Assembly: GCF_050753345.1 (NCBI RefSeq)
Contig: NZ_JBLZFX010000025.1
Span: forward strand, 1-64,000
Source of the DNA: Alkalinema pantanalense
GTDB lineage: Bacteria > Cyanobacteriota > Cyanobacteriia > Leptolyngbyales > Leptolyngbyaceae
Direction of reading: 5' to 3'
Length of the DNA: 64,000 nt
Within the stretch, counting starts at the first letter, position 1. Every line of letters begins with the position of its first letter. The notes below the pieces were generated by a model. It had not been told where the DNA came from. It was given only the letters and a program-made list of their open reading frames with translations, and did not search any database. Of this stretch, positions 16,847 through 24,106 are shown one piece after another. The translations under genes and the position numbers were made by a program.

Positions 16847-17173
16847 TTATGCAGGTTGCTGGTCGATCGATTGTTGTTGAGTGAGGGGGATTAAATGTAC
16901 TTCCAGACGTTGATTGAGTGCTTGGGCAATTTTGTGGAGCATTGACAATGAATGTCCTTGGTAATCCGCATCCTCAAGGCGCGCAATCACAGATTGTTTT
17001 GTTCCAATCCGATCGGCTAATTGTTTCTGGGTTAATCCTGCCTGCTTTCTAGCGTTGTAAATTAGTTGTGCTAATTCTGCATTGAATGAAGACTCCTGGA
17101 TCATCGCCTCCATTTCTGAATCACCGGCAGTCATTTTCTGTAAGATTTTCAGCGCATCATTCGTTTTTGCCAT
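16847..17173 (-). CDS. HigA-type antitoxin (XRE family)
   Basis: This 108-residue protein has a canonical helix-turn-helix, A-G-L-T-Q-K-Q-L-A-D-R-I-G-T-K-Q-S-V-I-A-R-L-E (residues 44-66), in the XRE fold typical of HigA antitoxins. Such proteins neutralise the RelE-like toxin and repress their own promoter. Its start overlaps the end of the toxin gene by 17 bases, the toxin-first order typical of HigBA. An N-terminal helical stretch (residues 1-35) could contact the toxin. Confidence 0.85.
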   Translation of the reverse strand: MAKTNDALKILQKMTAGDSEMEAMIQESSFNAELAQLIYNARKQAGLTQKQLADRIGTKQSVIARLEDADYQGHSLSMLHKIAQALNQRLEVHLIPLTQQQSIDQQPA

Positions 17174-17558
17174 TTTCTACTTCCTCTGTATAAGTATGAG
17201 TTTCTGGATTCAGTTCAAATTTTGCCTTTCGCTGAATGGCAATCTCGATCGCAGATGATGGAACTTGATCACCTTCTTTTGTAATCGCATGAGCCAAAAT
17301 AGCTATATTTTGTCCATGAAAAAAGTAGAGAATACGGTATTGGACACGGATATGCTTAGCTCGTAATTCATAAATTCCATCCCGTAGATAGTCTGCTGCG
17401 GGGCGGCGAAGCTCATAGCCCACCTCGGCTAATTGTTGGATTCGAACTACACAATTGGCATAGGCTTTGCGATTCTGTTTCAACAAAACTTGAAGCCATT
17501 GAAGAACTGGTGCCTCTTCTGGCTCTGCTTGATAAAATATGACTCGCGTTTTAGGCAC
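17157..17558 (-). CDS. HigB-type RelE/ParE-superfamily toxin
   Basis: This 133-residue protein belongs to the RelE/ParE superfamily, phage-derived Gp49-like (HigB) branch. Diagnostic are E-L-R-R-P-A-A-D-Y-L-R-D-G-I-Y-E-L-R near the middle, then V-Q-Y-R-I-L-Y-F-F-H-G-Q-N-I-A-I-L-A-H-A-I-T-K. Characterised members cleave mRNA on the ribosome. The C-terminal tail (last 30 residues) is longer than in minimal HigB proteins. The start is GTG 17558. It is followed by an overlapping antitoxin gene; the pair sits between two XRE paralogues, suggesting a small regulatory island. Confidence 0.85.
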   Translation of the reverse strand: MPKTRVIFYQAEPEEAPVLQWLQVLLKQNRKAYANCVVRIQQLAEVGYELRRPAADYLRDGIYELRAKHIRVQYRILYFFHGQNIAILAHAITKEGDQVPSSAIEIAIQRKAKFELNPETHTYTEEVENGKNE

Positions 17559-17673
17559 AGCATTTCACAAAGTCATGATTCATCTTGATAATCATTATAT
17601 AGCAATTTTGTGATAAATAGCCCATGTCGCAGGCTGAATGCTGCCCCCTGATTGGCTAATCGGTTCCAAAAAA

Positions 17674-17889
17674 TCAGCTATTTAGGTCTTCCAGAACTTC
17701 CATCAGGTCTTCGATCGACACTTCAAAGACCTGGGCTAGTTTTCGTAACGAAATGAGATTGACCATGACCATACCGGACGAGTTGGCATAGGTTGCAACT
17801 GTACTATAGGGCAATCCCGCCAACTCTGACACCTCTTTCAGCGTCCACCCTCGTTTTGCTGCCAACTCTTTGATCCGCAACTTAAACAC
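17674..17889 (-). CDS. Small XRE/Cro-type helix-turn-helix regulator
   Basis: This 71-residue single-domain repressor-like protein has helix 1 L-R-I-K-E-L-A-A-K-R-G-W-T, then L-K-E-V-S-E-L-A-G-L-P-Y-S-T-V-A-T-Y as the helix-turn-helix. The C-terminal V-F-E-V-S-I-E-D-L-M-E-V-L-E-D motif is shared with the paralogue at 16572. It lies about 115 bases upstream of the HigB-type toxin gene on the same strand. Two perfect palindromes sit 24 and 60 bases upstream of its start (17913-17926 and 17949-17960) and are good candidates for its own operators. Confidence 0.8.
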   Translation of the reverse strand: MFKLRIKELAAKRGWTLKEVSELAGLPYSTVATYANSSGMVMVNLISLRKLAQVFEVSIEDLMEVLEDLNS

Positions 17890-17902
17890 AAGATATTTCG
17901 CC

Positions 17903-17966
17903 TATTGACATTATCGAGATCTCGATTTTTAATATTGACAAGCCTGTGTCGAGATCTCGATTTTTG
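17903..17966. promoter_or_regulatory. Duplicated palindromic operator-like sites
   Basis: Two copies of a composite unit are visible. Each has TATTGACA (17903-17910 and 17933-17940) followed by a palindrome centred on CGAGATCTCG: ATCGAGATCTCGAT (17913-17926) and TCGAGATCTCGA (17949-17960), then a run of Ts. The spacing between palindrome centres is about 35 bases. The position just upstream of the XRE gene suggests autoregulation; the TTGACA-like elements could also serve as -35 boxes for rightward transcription. Confidence 0.55.
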
Positions 17967-18147
17967 GTCTTTAACACTAAACGCGATCGCTCCCTTGCCT
18001 GGAAAACTCGTGAGCGATCGCACTTCTTACCCCCATTACGGGAGTGATTCACCTATGATACCAGTCTCTCAGCCGTTCAACGCGGCTCAGTTTTGCTATG
18101 AATTAGCCTCCGATCGACCCGCTTGATCAGGACAGTCTTACCGTGAT

Positions 18148-18309
18148 TTGCTATGGCCATGGTGCATTGTGCAACATTTACCCAACTGCCAACGACTCAC
18201 CGTCGCTCGCTTTCGCAAACGCAATGATGCCTCGGAACATTTAAAGGTTTTGCGGCGCTTGTATCCCCAAGGGAATTACGAAATCGTCTTTGAAGTCGAT
18301 CGGGGGTAA
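18148..18309 (+). CDS. Small cyanobacterial protein (WCIV...LPN...ARFRKR type), possibly truncated by a stop
   Basis: The frame encodes 53 residues from a TTG: L-L-W-P-W-C-I-V-Q-H-L-P-N-C-Q-R-L-T-V then A-R-F-R-K-R-N-D-A-S-E-H-L-K-V-L-R-R-L-Y-P and a short beta-strand end (Y-E-I-V-F-E-V). I recall similar short proteins in many cyanobacteria with the pattern WC-I-V-R-x-L-P-N-x-Q-R. The same frame is open upstream to ATG 18056, except for a TGA at 18124-18126. So it is either a separate tiny gene from TTG or a longer gene broken by that TGA. A strong hairpin starts at its stop codon. Confidence 0.5.
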   Translation: MLWPWCIVQHLPNCQRLTVARFRKRNDASEHLKVLRRLYPQGNYEIVFEVDRG

Positions 18310-18368
18310 AATCCCGACTTTTGCAAAAGCTTTGTAACGTAGATAGGCGATCGAAAAGACGGGATTTT
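18308..18368. terminator. Terminator-like inverted repeat after the small gene
   Basis: AAAATCCCGACTTTT (18308-18322) pairs with AAAAGACGGGATTTT (18354-18368), 14 of 15 positions complementary with one A-A mismatch. The repeat ends in a T-run on either strand and begins at the stop codon of the small gene. The 31-base loop is longer than in most terminators, so a REP-like repeat is an alternative. Confidence 0.5.
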
Positions 18369-18588
18369 GGTAGAAGTCGATCGCGTGATCCAGAATTACT
18401 TGAGTTCCATTCGATCGACTGGCTCCTGTCCAATGAATTCTACTTATTTCTTAGGTTGCAAACTTGTTGTATTAACTTTACATTCAATCATGCTTTTCCT
18501 ACGATCGTTCCCATTTCGGAGGCATTTACACCACTATTAAGTGATGAATGCGCCCGTGAAATGGTTTAGCCAGCCAAATCTCGACTGG

Positions 18589-19218
18589 TTAATGTTCAAA
18601 TAAATTTTGATATTGCAACAAATCTAGTTTGGTGAAGGTGGGCAGACAGCCAAAGCATTCTTCCGCAAGGGCGAGCCGATCTTCGCGGAGCAGCATCTCC
18701 ATCAGTTTCTCCCGTGCCGGAATCAAAAACCGTACATCGTTAGCGGCGTAGCGCAGTTGAGTTTCGCTGAGATTGGCCGCATTGCCCCAATCGGAACTTT
18801 GTGCAGTTTTATCCAACTCCATACCAACCACCTCTTGCAGCAAATCCTTGAGGCCATGTTTCGGGGAATAGGTGCGGACGAGTTTGCTGGCAATTTTGGT
18901 ACAAAAGATCGGATTCACCTCGATCGCCAAGTAATGCCAAAGCGTGGTGATATCAAAGCGGGCAAAATGAAAAATTTTGGTAATTGAAGGAGCTTCCATC
19001 AACTGCTTGAGATTGGGAGCAGATGTTTGGCCCTTGGCAATGCGAATAACCGTTACCCGATCGTGACTGTCACACAGTTGCACTAAACAAAGGCGATCGC
19101 GCAGGGGCAGCAGTCCCATCGTCTCCGTATCCACCGCAATGGCGGTTTCCTGAAGGTAGTCATTCAATCGATCGGTAGACAAGTCTTCATCAAAAATCTG
19201 AAAGTCTAAAGCGTCCAT
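18589..19218 (-). CDS. RNase D-like 3'-5' exonuclease (DEDD superfamily)
   Basis: This 209-residue protein is a stand-alone DEDDy exonuclease domain. Exo I is A-V-D-T-E-T-M-G-L, Exo II K-I-F-H-F-A-R-F-D-I-T-T-L, and Exo III Y-A-A-N-D-V-R-F-L with tyrosine at the expected place. The block Y-S-P-K-H-G-L-K-D-L-L-Q-E-V-V-G is typical of RNase D. It lacks the C-terminal HRDC domains of E. coli RNase D, as do many short cyanobacterial homologues. Likely substrates are tRNA or other RNA 3' ends. I chose ATG 19218 (MDALDFQIF); the frame runs on upstream to 19374 with sequence unlike the family. The gene is monocistronic. Confidence 0.85.
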   Translation of the reverse strand: MDALDFQIFDEDLSTDRLNDYLQETAIAVDTETMGLLPLRDRLCLVQLCDSHDRVTVIRIAKGQTSAPNLKQLMEAPSITKIFHFARFDITTLWHYLAIEVNPIFCTKIASKLVRTYSPKHGLKDLLQEVVGMELDKTAQSSDWGNAANLSETQLRYAANDVRFLIPAREKLMEMLLREDRLALAEECFGCLPTFTKLDLLQYQNLFEH

Positions 19219-19514
19219 GGATATCAGTTCCCGTCTAATCGCTGCTCGCCAGTGTATCAAGCGTTCAGCTAAATTAGTCAATTTGTAGAGTCCACTTGTA
19301 GAGTCCACTGTCTGATTCCATAGCGGTTCCCCTGTCCGAGCTAGGGATCCAGAGATCGAGTGTAATCCATCCATTTTTCTACCATCGAGATAGAATCTCT
19401 CCGTAGCTTTACGGAACTCGTATTTGTGTAAAGCTTGAGTTAAAAAGAATACTTAGAAAATGACGTTGTTTACTGGGGCGATTAGTATAGGGAATATACG
19501 GAACGAGCTATACT

Positions 19515-19684
19515 GAAACTTTATTGAAGCGTCGTTACTTCAGTGTTCCTTCCCAGGTCAGCTGAGGTGCGTTGGATTTCTCCAGAAACTCTATGGTGAG
19601 ATGGTCGGTTGTGATCCTCTCTCAGGACATCAAACATAAGGTGCAATCGGGGGCTAGGAACTTATCCATAGCCCTTATTTTTTG
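19515..19684 (+). ncRNA. Candidate small RNA between two minus-strand genes
   Basis: On the plus strand a -10-like TATACT (19509-19514) is followed by about 165 bases without any plausible ORF, ending in a rho-independent terminator: GGGCTA (19651-19656), 12-base loop, TAGCCC (19669-19674), then TTATTTTTT. Both neighbouring genes lie on the minus strand, so the terminator serves neither of them. Internal pairings include TGGA/TCCA near 19574-19585 and CTGAG/CTCAG. GTTCCT (19545-19550) can pair with AGGAAC (19656-19661), giving an alternative long-range closing stem. Length and long-range pairing are reminiscent of 6S RNA, but I cannot assign a family. No consensus -35 box is evident for this -10; ATGACG-N17-TAGTAT (19460-19488) is an alternative promoter. 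Confidence 0.5.
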
Positions 19685-19696
19685 CTTGGGCTTCCC

Positions 19697-20641
19697 TTAG
19701 GACTGTGGGGATTTTGGGACAGAAGCGTTAGAGGAGACAGTCTCAGAAATTGTACGCAGATAATAAGTGCCCACCGTAATCCAAAATACTAAGTAAGCAA
19801 CCATTTCCCCTAGGTAGAGCCGATCGCGATAGCCCAATAACGTTTTGAGCACGATGCCAGGAAATTGCCGATCGGGCAAAACCTGTTGGCCGTTCCACAC
19901 CTGCGGCCCCAGGAAACAAGATGCATTGAGTTGCCCTGGATCAGTGAAACAAAGGCTCTGTGTGGGTGCTAGCAATCCATTCAGCAGACCCAGACCTCGA
20001 TCGAGGTGTGCCAACGCCCCAATCACGAGTCCCCCTACGATTAACAGTAGGAAGACCCCCATTACCTGAAAAAATTGCTTGAGATTGATCTGAATCCCCC
20101 ATTTAAACAGGAGGATGCCAATCAAGGTTGCCCCCAGCAATCCCAGCACCGCTCCACCTACTGGCAACCAGCCCTGCTGAAATTGAGCTGCGATGAACAC
20201 GACCGTCTCAAACCCCTCCCGTAGCACCGCAAAAAAGATAATGCCAAAAATCCCCCAACCGGCTCCGTTGGACGTTTGTAAAGCGGAAGAAAGCTCTCCC
20301 TCAATGCCTTTTTTAAGGGATTTGGCCTGCTGGGTCATCCAAACCAACATCCAGCTCAAGAGCCCGATCGCAACGATTCCCAAGCCCCCCTCCAGAAATT
20401 GCTTGACAACAGGGGCATAGACTTGGGTCGATCGGGACAAAGCCCACAAAGTACCGTTAAAGACAATTCCAATGCCCAAACTTGTGAGAATACCTAGACC
20501 GATTCCCAAGTAGACCCAGCGATTGAATGCCGCCTTTCCCGATTTGTTGAGATAAGCCATGACAATCCCCACCACTAGGGCGGCCTCAACGCCTTCGCGC
20601 AAGGTAATCAAAAAGGTCGGTAACAGGGCCGTGAAATTCAT
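19697..20641 (-). CDS. FTR1 family iron permease
   Basis: This 314-residue membrane protein has the two R-E-G-x-E motifs that define the FTR1/EfeU iron permeases: L-R15-E-G-V-E19 in the first helix and L-R141-E-G-F-E145 in the fourth. Seven membrane segments are visible. The glutamates are thought to bind Fe3+ during transport. No EfeO, EfeB or multicopper oxidase gene is adjacent, so the ferroxidase partner, if any, lies elsewhere. The start is ATG 20641 (MNFTALLPTF); a longer form would begin at 20668. A tandem-repeat tract (20675-20802) occupies the space where its promoter would be expected. Confidence 0.88.
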   Translation of the reverse strand: MNFTALLPTFLITLREGVEAALVVGIVMAYLNKSGKAAFNRWVYLGIGLGILTSLGIGIVFNGTLWALSRSTQVYAPVVKQFLEGGLGIVAIGLLSWMLVWMTQQAKSLKKGIEGELSSALQTSNGAGWGIFGIIFFAVLREGFETVVFIAAQFQQGWLPVGGAVLGLLGATLIGILLFKWGIQINLKQFFQVMGVFLLLIVGGLVIGALAHLDRGLGLLNGLLAPTQSLCFTDPGQLNASCFLGPQVWNGQQVLPDRQFPGIVLKTLLGYRDRLYLGEMVAYLVFWITVGTYYLRTISETVSSNASVPKSPQS

Positions 20642-20674
20642 AGGTTGGTTCGTCGTTTGATAGGTCAATGGATA

Positions 20675-20802
20675 GGTCAGGTATCTGCTAAGTCAGTTAT
20701 CTAATTAGCCAGTGGTCTAGTCAGCCAGTGGTCTAGTCAGCCAGTGGTCTAGTCAGCTAGGTATCTAATCAGTCAGGGGTCTAGTCGGTCAGTGGTTTAG
20801 AG
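20675..20802. repeat. Eight tandem copies of a 16-bp unit upstream of the iron permease gene
   Basis: Eight consecutive 16-base units with consensus AGCCAGTGGTCTAGTC can be read; units 3-5 (20707-20754) are identical or nearly so, and the outer ones have diverged (GGTCAGGTATCTGCTA, AGTCAGTTATCTAATT, AGCTAGGTATCTAATC and others). A weaker copy may precede them at 20659-20674, inside the first codons of the longer possible FTR1 frame. The unit is not a multiple of three and there is no ORF across it. Copy number is likely to vary between strains. Confidence 0.8.
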
Positions 20803-21083
20803 CGGTTGCTGAAGTGATAAGACCCAAAAATTCCTATCAAAATTAACCATCCCGGTTGTCGGTCAGTTTTGTCTAGTGTGAATGGTCACCCTCACAAAAC
20901 ACGACTTCCCCGATCGCCCTGACTCGATCGCCCATGGCATCCCGTTCGGATCTCCCCACCCCAAAACCGCCCCTGACTAGTCTTTGCAGGTTACTATAGA
21001 AAAACGCGATACGCGGTTTAGGCAAACTGACGTGTTCGTGTACATTGATTTAGGCAACAGGTTCAGGCACCGGAATAATTGCG
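20803..21083. promoter_or_regulatory. Upstream region of clpR with a candidate promoter
   Basis: The stretch between the minisatellite and clpR holds no gene. CTGACT (20973-20978), a 16-base spacer and TATAGA (20995-21000) form a candidate sigma-70 type promoter, leaving an untranslated leader of roughly 75 bases before ATG 21084. This is a visual match only. Confidence 0.3.
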
Positions 21084-21776
21084 ATGAGTTCACCGATTCA
21101 GGCTGTTCAAGCGCCCTACTATGGTGGCGATGCGGTTTATCGCACCCCACCGCCAGATATGCCGTCTCTGCTGCTGAAGGAGCGGATTGTCTACCTCGGG
21201 ATGCCTTTGTTTTCCTCAGATGATGTAAAACGCCGGGTGGGCATTGATGTCACTGAGTTGATCATTGCTCAACTGCTGTACCTGCAGTTTGATGATCCCG
21301 AAAAGCCAATTTACTTCTATATCAACTCAACGGGTACCTCCTGGTACGATGGCGATGCGATCGGCTACGAAACCGAAGCCTTTGCCATCTGTGACACTAT
21401 TCAATACATCAAGCCCGCCGTACACACCATTTGCTTGGGACAGGCGATGGGGACAGCCGCAATGATTCTGTCATCAGGAACTAAGGGCTTCCGAGCTAGT
21501 TTGCCCCACGCCACGATCGTGCTCAATCAAGCGCGAACAGGTGCCCAAGGACAAGCAACGGATATTCAAATTCGGGCCCAGGAAGTATTAGCCAACAAAA
21601 TGGCAATGCTGGATATTCTGGCGAAAAATACCGGACAGCCGATCACAAAGCTGTCGAAGGATACCGATCGCATGTTCTATATGACGCCCTACGATGCAAA
21701 AGAGTATGGGTTAATCGATCGTGTCTTAGAAAGTCCTAAGGATTTACCCAAGCCCGTCGCTTCAGTCTTGACCTAA
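21084..21776 (+). CDS. clpR: ClpR, catalytically inactive ClpP-like subunit
   Basis: This 230-residue protein has the full ClpP fold sequence but lacks the serine-protease residues. The nucleophile region is G-Q-A-M-G-T (Gly122 at the serine position) and the histidine region is I-V-L-N148-Q. This is the known signature of cyanobacterial ClpR, which forms mixed heptameric rings with ClpP3 in the essential Clp core. The clpP gene follows on the same strand after 171 bases, as expected for the clpR-clpP3 operon. ClpC, the matching chaperone, is encoded at 46346-48829. The 171-base gap holds a 12-base triplication (GATTGACTTGCA at 21802, 21814 and 21826). Confidence 0.93.
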   Translation: MSSPIQAVQAPYYGGDAVYRTPPPDMPSLLLKERIVYLGMPLFSSDDVKRRVGIDVTELIIAQLLYLQFDDPEKPIYFYINSTGTSWYDGDAIGYETEAFAICDTIQYIKPAVHTICLGQAMGTAAMILSSGTKGFRASLPHATIVLNQARTGAQGQATDIQIRAQEVLANKMAMLDILAKNTGQPITKLSKDTDRMFYMTPYDAKEYGLIDRVLESPKDLPKPVASVLT

Positions 21777-21947
21777 GAATTCGTGAGTAACAAGCTGGGC
21801 GGATTGACTTGCAGATTGACTTGCAGATTGATTTGCACACATTGAGGAGCACTCCTCCAGTCACCGTACCCATCTTCACCCTTAGCTCAAGCCGTCTTGG
21901 CTGAACTCCCATTGCTGAACTCATACTGACTGAAAGGAGCAAGACCT

Positions 21948-22544
21948 ATGCCTATCGGCGTTCCCAGCGTTCCCTATCGCTTGCCAGGTAGCACCTACGA
22001 GCGCTGGATTGATATTTACACTCGCCTCAATCAAGAGCGTATTATCTTCCTGGGGCAAGAGGTCACCGACTCGCTGGCCAATTCCATCATTGCGGCTATG
22101 CTGTACCTTGATTCGGAAGATTCCACTAAGCCAATTTACCTCTACATCAATTCGCCCGGTGGATCGGTAACCGCAGGCATGGCAATTTACGACACGATGC
22201 AATACATCAAGTCGGAGGTTGTAACGATTTGCGTTGGACTTGCGGCATCCATGGGTGCTTTTCTGTTGGCTGCTGGCTCCAAGGGCAAGCGCTTGGCCCT
22301 GCCCCACGCTCGGATCATGATTCACCAACCTCTGGGTGGCACTGGTCGCCGTCAAGCTTCAGATATTGAAATTGAAGCGAAGGAAATCTTGCGGATCCGT
22401 GCTTTGTTGAATCAAATTTTGGCCGATCGTACAGGGCAGTCCGTTGAGAAAATCGATAAGGACACCGATCGTGACTATTTCATGTCTGCTCAGGAAGCTA
22501 AGGACTATGGCTTGATTGATCAAGTGATTGAAACTCTTAAGTAA
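21948..22544 (+). CDS. clpP: ATP-dependent Clp protease proteolytic subunit (ClpP3 type)
   Basis: This 198-residue ClpP keeps the catalytic serine (G-L-A-A-S101-M-G) and histidine (M-I-H126-Q-P), with the aspartate in the K-D-T-D-R-D segment at 171-176. The N-terminal axial loop region (M-P-I-G-V-P-S-V-P-Y) is that of the ClpP3 group, partner of ClpR. Its position downstream of clpR supports co-expression and joint assembly. The ribosome-binding site AAAGGAGC lies about 9 bases before the ATG. A hairpin at 22661-22688 may end the operon. Confidence 0.93.
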   Translation: MPIGVPSVPYRLPGSTYERWIDIYTRLNQERIIFLGQEVTDSLANSIIAAMLYLDSEDSTKPIYLYINSPGGSVTAGMAIYDTMQYIKSEVVTICVGLAASMGAFLLAAGSKGKRLALPHARIMIHQPLGGTGRRQASDIEIEAKEILRIRALLNQILADRTGQSVEKIDKDTDRDYFMSAQEAKDYGLIDQVIETLK

Positions 22545-22550
22545 TCTGAG

Positions 22551-22606
22551 TTTGATCTGTTAACTTTGATCGATTAACTTTAATTGATTAGCTTTAATTG
22601 ATTAAC
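22551..22606. repeat. Four tandem copies of a 14-bp unit after clpP
   Basis: The units TTTGATCTGTTAAC, TTTGATCGATTAAC, TTTAATTGATTAGC and TTTAATTGATTAAC follow each other without a gap, starting six bases after the clpP stop codon. They are AT-rich and contain TTAAC/GATTAA elements. They look like a slippage-derived tract rather than a gene. Confidence 0.75.
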
Positions 22607-22660
22607 TAAGTCAGCATTACCCAGCCTGGAATCGCGATTTTTTTGATTTCAGAGTAAATG

Positions 22661-22688
22661 ATGGCAGAATTCTGAGGAGTTCTGCCAT
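22661..22688. terminator. Hairpin, probable terminator of clpR-clpP
   Basis: ATGGCAGAA (22661-22669) and TTCTGCCAT (22680-22688) form a perfect 9-bp stem with a 10-base loop, followed by TTCTAT. The stem is strong but the U-run is short, so termination efficiency is uncertain. Apart from this and the preceding tandem tract, the 324 bases between clpP and the J-domain gene show nothing recognisable. Confidence 0.5.
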
Positions 22689-22868
22689 TTCTATAGAGAT
22701 CACTATTCGATGGAGACTGAATGTATTGGGGGCATCCTTGGCCAATGATGTATTGGCCAATAGTTGTTGTTCAGACGAAATGTTTTTCAGACGACAGTTG
22801 TGATGAGGATGTTGACAAAGGCGATTGACCAGCATGGATAATCCGAAATTGGATCCTAGTCAGAAACC

Positions 22869-23471
22869 ATGAATTTGCATGACTGCTATCGAGTGCTGGA
22901 GTTAAAACCAGGGGCTTCCTATGAAGATATCAAGGGAGCCTATCGTCGTTTAGCGCGTCAATTGCATCCTGATACTGGGTTAGAACAAGATTTAACGCGA
23001 AAGACTCGCTTTATCCAAGTCACAGCAGCCTACAAGTATCTCCTAGCTCACGCAAAACTTGACCCTGCCCAGCCCGACCCGCTTCCCCTCTCTCCAGACG
23101 TGCAGTTGAAGCAGGATGCCTATCAACGACTGCAAGCGTTATTTAAAGCCCAAAAGTTTCCCAACGCGATCGCACTGGTGGAAGGACTGGCCCAGCGGTT
23201 GCCTCAGGATCAGGAAATTCGGCAGTGGCAGGCGCTGACCTACCACCAGTGGGGGAATCGGCTGATTGCGCAACGGCAATGGGAACAAGGCCAACGCTAC
23301 CTACAGAAGGCCCTGCGCACCGATCCCCACAATCGATCGTTACAAGCTGCAATTTATCGCGACCTCGACCAGTTGGAAAAGCTACGCTCCAATCCCGCCC
23401 GATCTCCTGAACAAGTCCAGCACCCTAAACCTCAGTCTTTTGCCCAACGCCCCCCTTCTCAACTGGGTTGA
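22869..23471 (+). CDS. J-domain protein with TPR-like C-terminal region
   Basis: This 200-residue protein starts with a J domain (residues 3-60), including the H33-P-D35 motif required to stimulate DnaK ATPase. It lacks the G/F region and zinc fingers of DnaJ. Residues 80-165 look like tetratricopeptide-type helices (A-I-A-L-V-E-G-L-A-Q-R-L-P-Q and Y-H-Q-W-G-N-R-L-I-A-Q-R-Q-W-E-Q-G). Such type III J proteins usually recruit DnaK to specific clients. The last 25 residues are proline/glutamine rich. It is monocistronic. Confidence 0.85.
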   Translation: MNLHDCYRVLELKPGASYEDIKGAYRRLARQLHPDTGLEQDLTRKTRFIQVTAAYKYLLAHAKLDPAQPDPLPLSPDVQLKQDAYQRLQALFKAQKFPNAIALVEGLAQRLPQDQEIRQWQALTYHQWGNRLIAQRQWEQGQRYLQKALRTDPHNRSLQAAIYRDLDQLEKLRSNPARSPEQVQHPKPQSFAQRPPSQLG

Positions 23472-23891
23472 AAGGGACATCCTCCAGATATTTGTGCCAT
23501 GCAGGGCACGATTTATCGAAAATATTTCGTTTTAAAAAGTAATCAAACTTAATGATTGGGCTTTTTGTTGGGGTTATGTCCTGCTTTGCCCAGAGAACCC
23601 ATTTGGGATCTTGGTTCTAATTCCTTCTGGGAACTCATTTCTAAGGTATCTCCTCGAATCATGTTAAGAGCTTTGGGAAGTTAAGGTTCTCGCCATAGAT
23701 TTCAAATAGGCTCTATATCCCGCTTGGTTGATTATGGGCTCGATCGCAGAACTCAGTTAATACAGATCGACCAGCATAAGTCAATTAATATAAGTCAATT
23801 ACTAACATTAATGATTTCTATCCATTGACCTAAGACTTTACTCCAAAGCGCTCTCGTCGCGTCTTACAACCCTCATAGCGATAGAAAGGTG
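23472..23891. other. Intergenic region without recognised gene
   Basis: About 420 bases follow the J-domain gene. I see only a small duplication, ATAAGTCAATTA at 23776-23787 and 23790-23801, and no ORF with codon structure or a ribosome-binding site. Confidence 0.4.
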
Positions 23892-23921
23892 CTGACGGTT
23901 GCCTAAAAACTTTGGTATAAT
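23892..23921 (+). promoter_or_regulatory. Sigma-70 type promoter
   Basis: CTGACG (23892-23897), an 18-base spacer and a perfect TATAAT (23916-23921) form a convincing promoter reading toward the RsbW-like gene. Transcription would begin near 23928, giving a leader of about 45 or 180 bases depending on the true start codon. Confidence 0.6.
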
Positions 23922-24106
23922 GTTTATACATAAGAGTGCTAAAAATCATAGTTTTGAAAGAATCATAAAAAAGCTTGCTCCTTACCGCGATCGTGGGGCT
24001 TTTCAGTACCGGGGTGCTCCTGTTGCTGGTTGGTCAACGGTGGGAAGGTATGTGGTTTTTGACGGTATGGCGTCCCACTCACAGTGCGAGGTTGATTGTG
24101 TTCTCG

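Noticed and set aside
22617..22835. Minus-strand 72-codon ORF after clpP
   Set aside because: It covers the terminator hairpin and has no family resemblance, ribosome-binding site or plausible domain.
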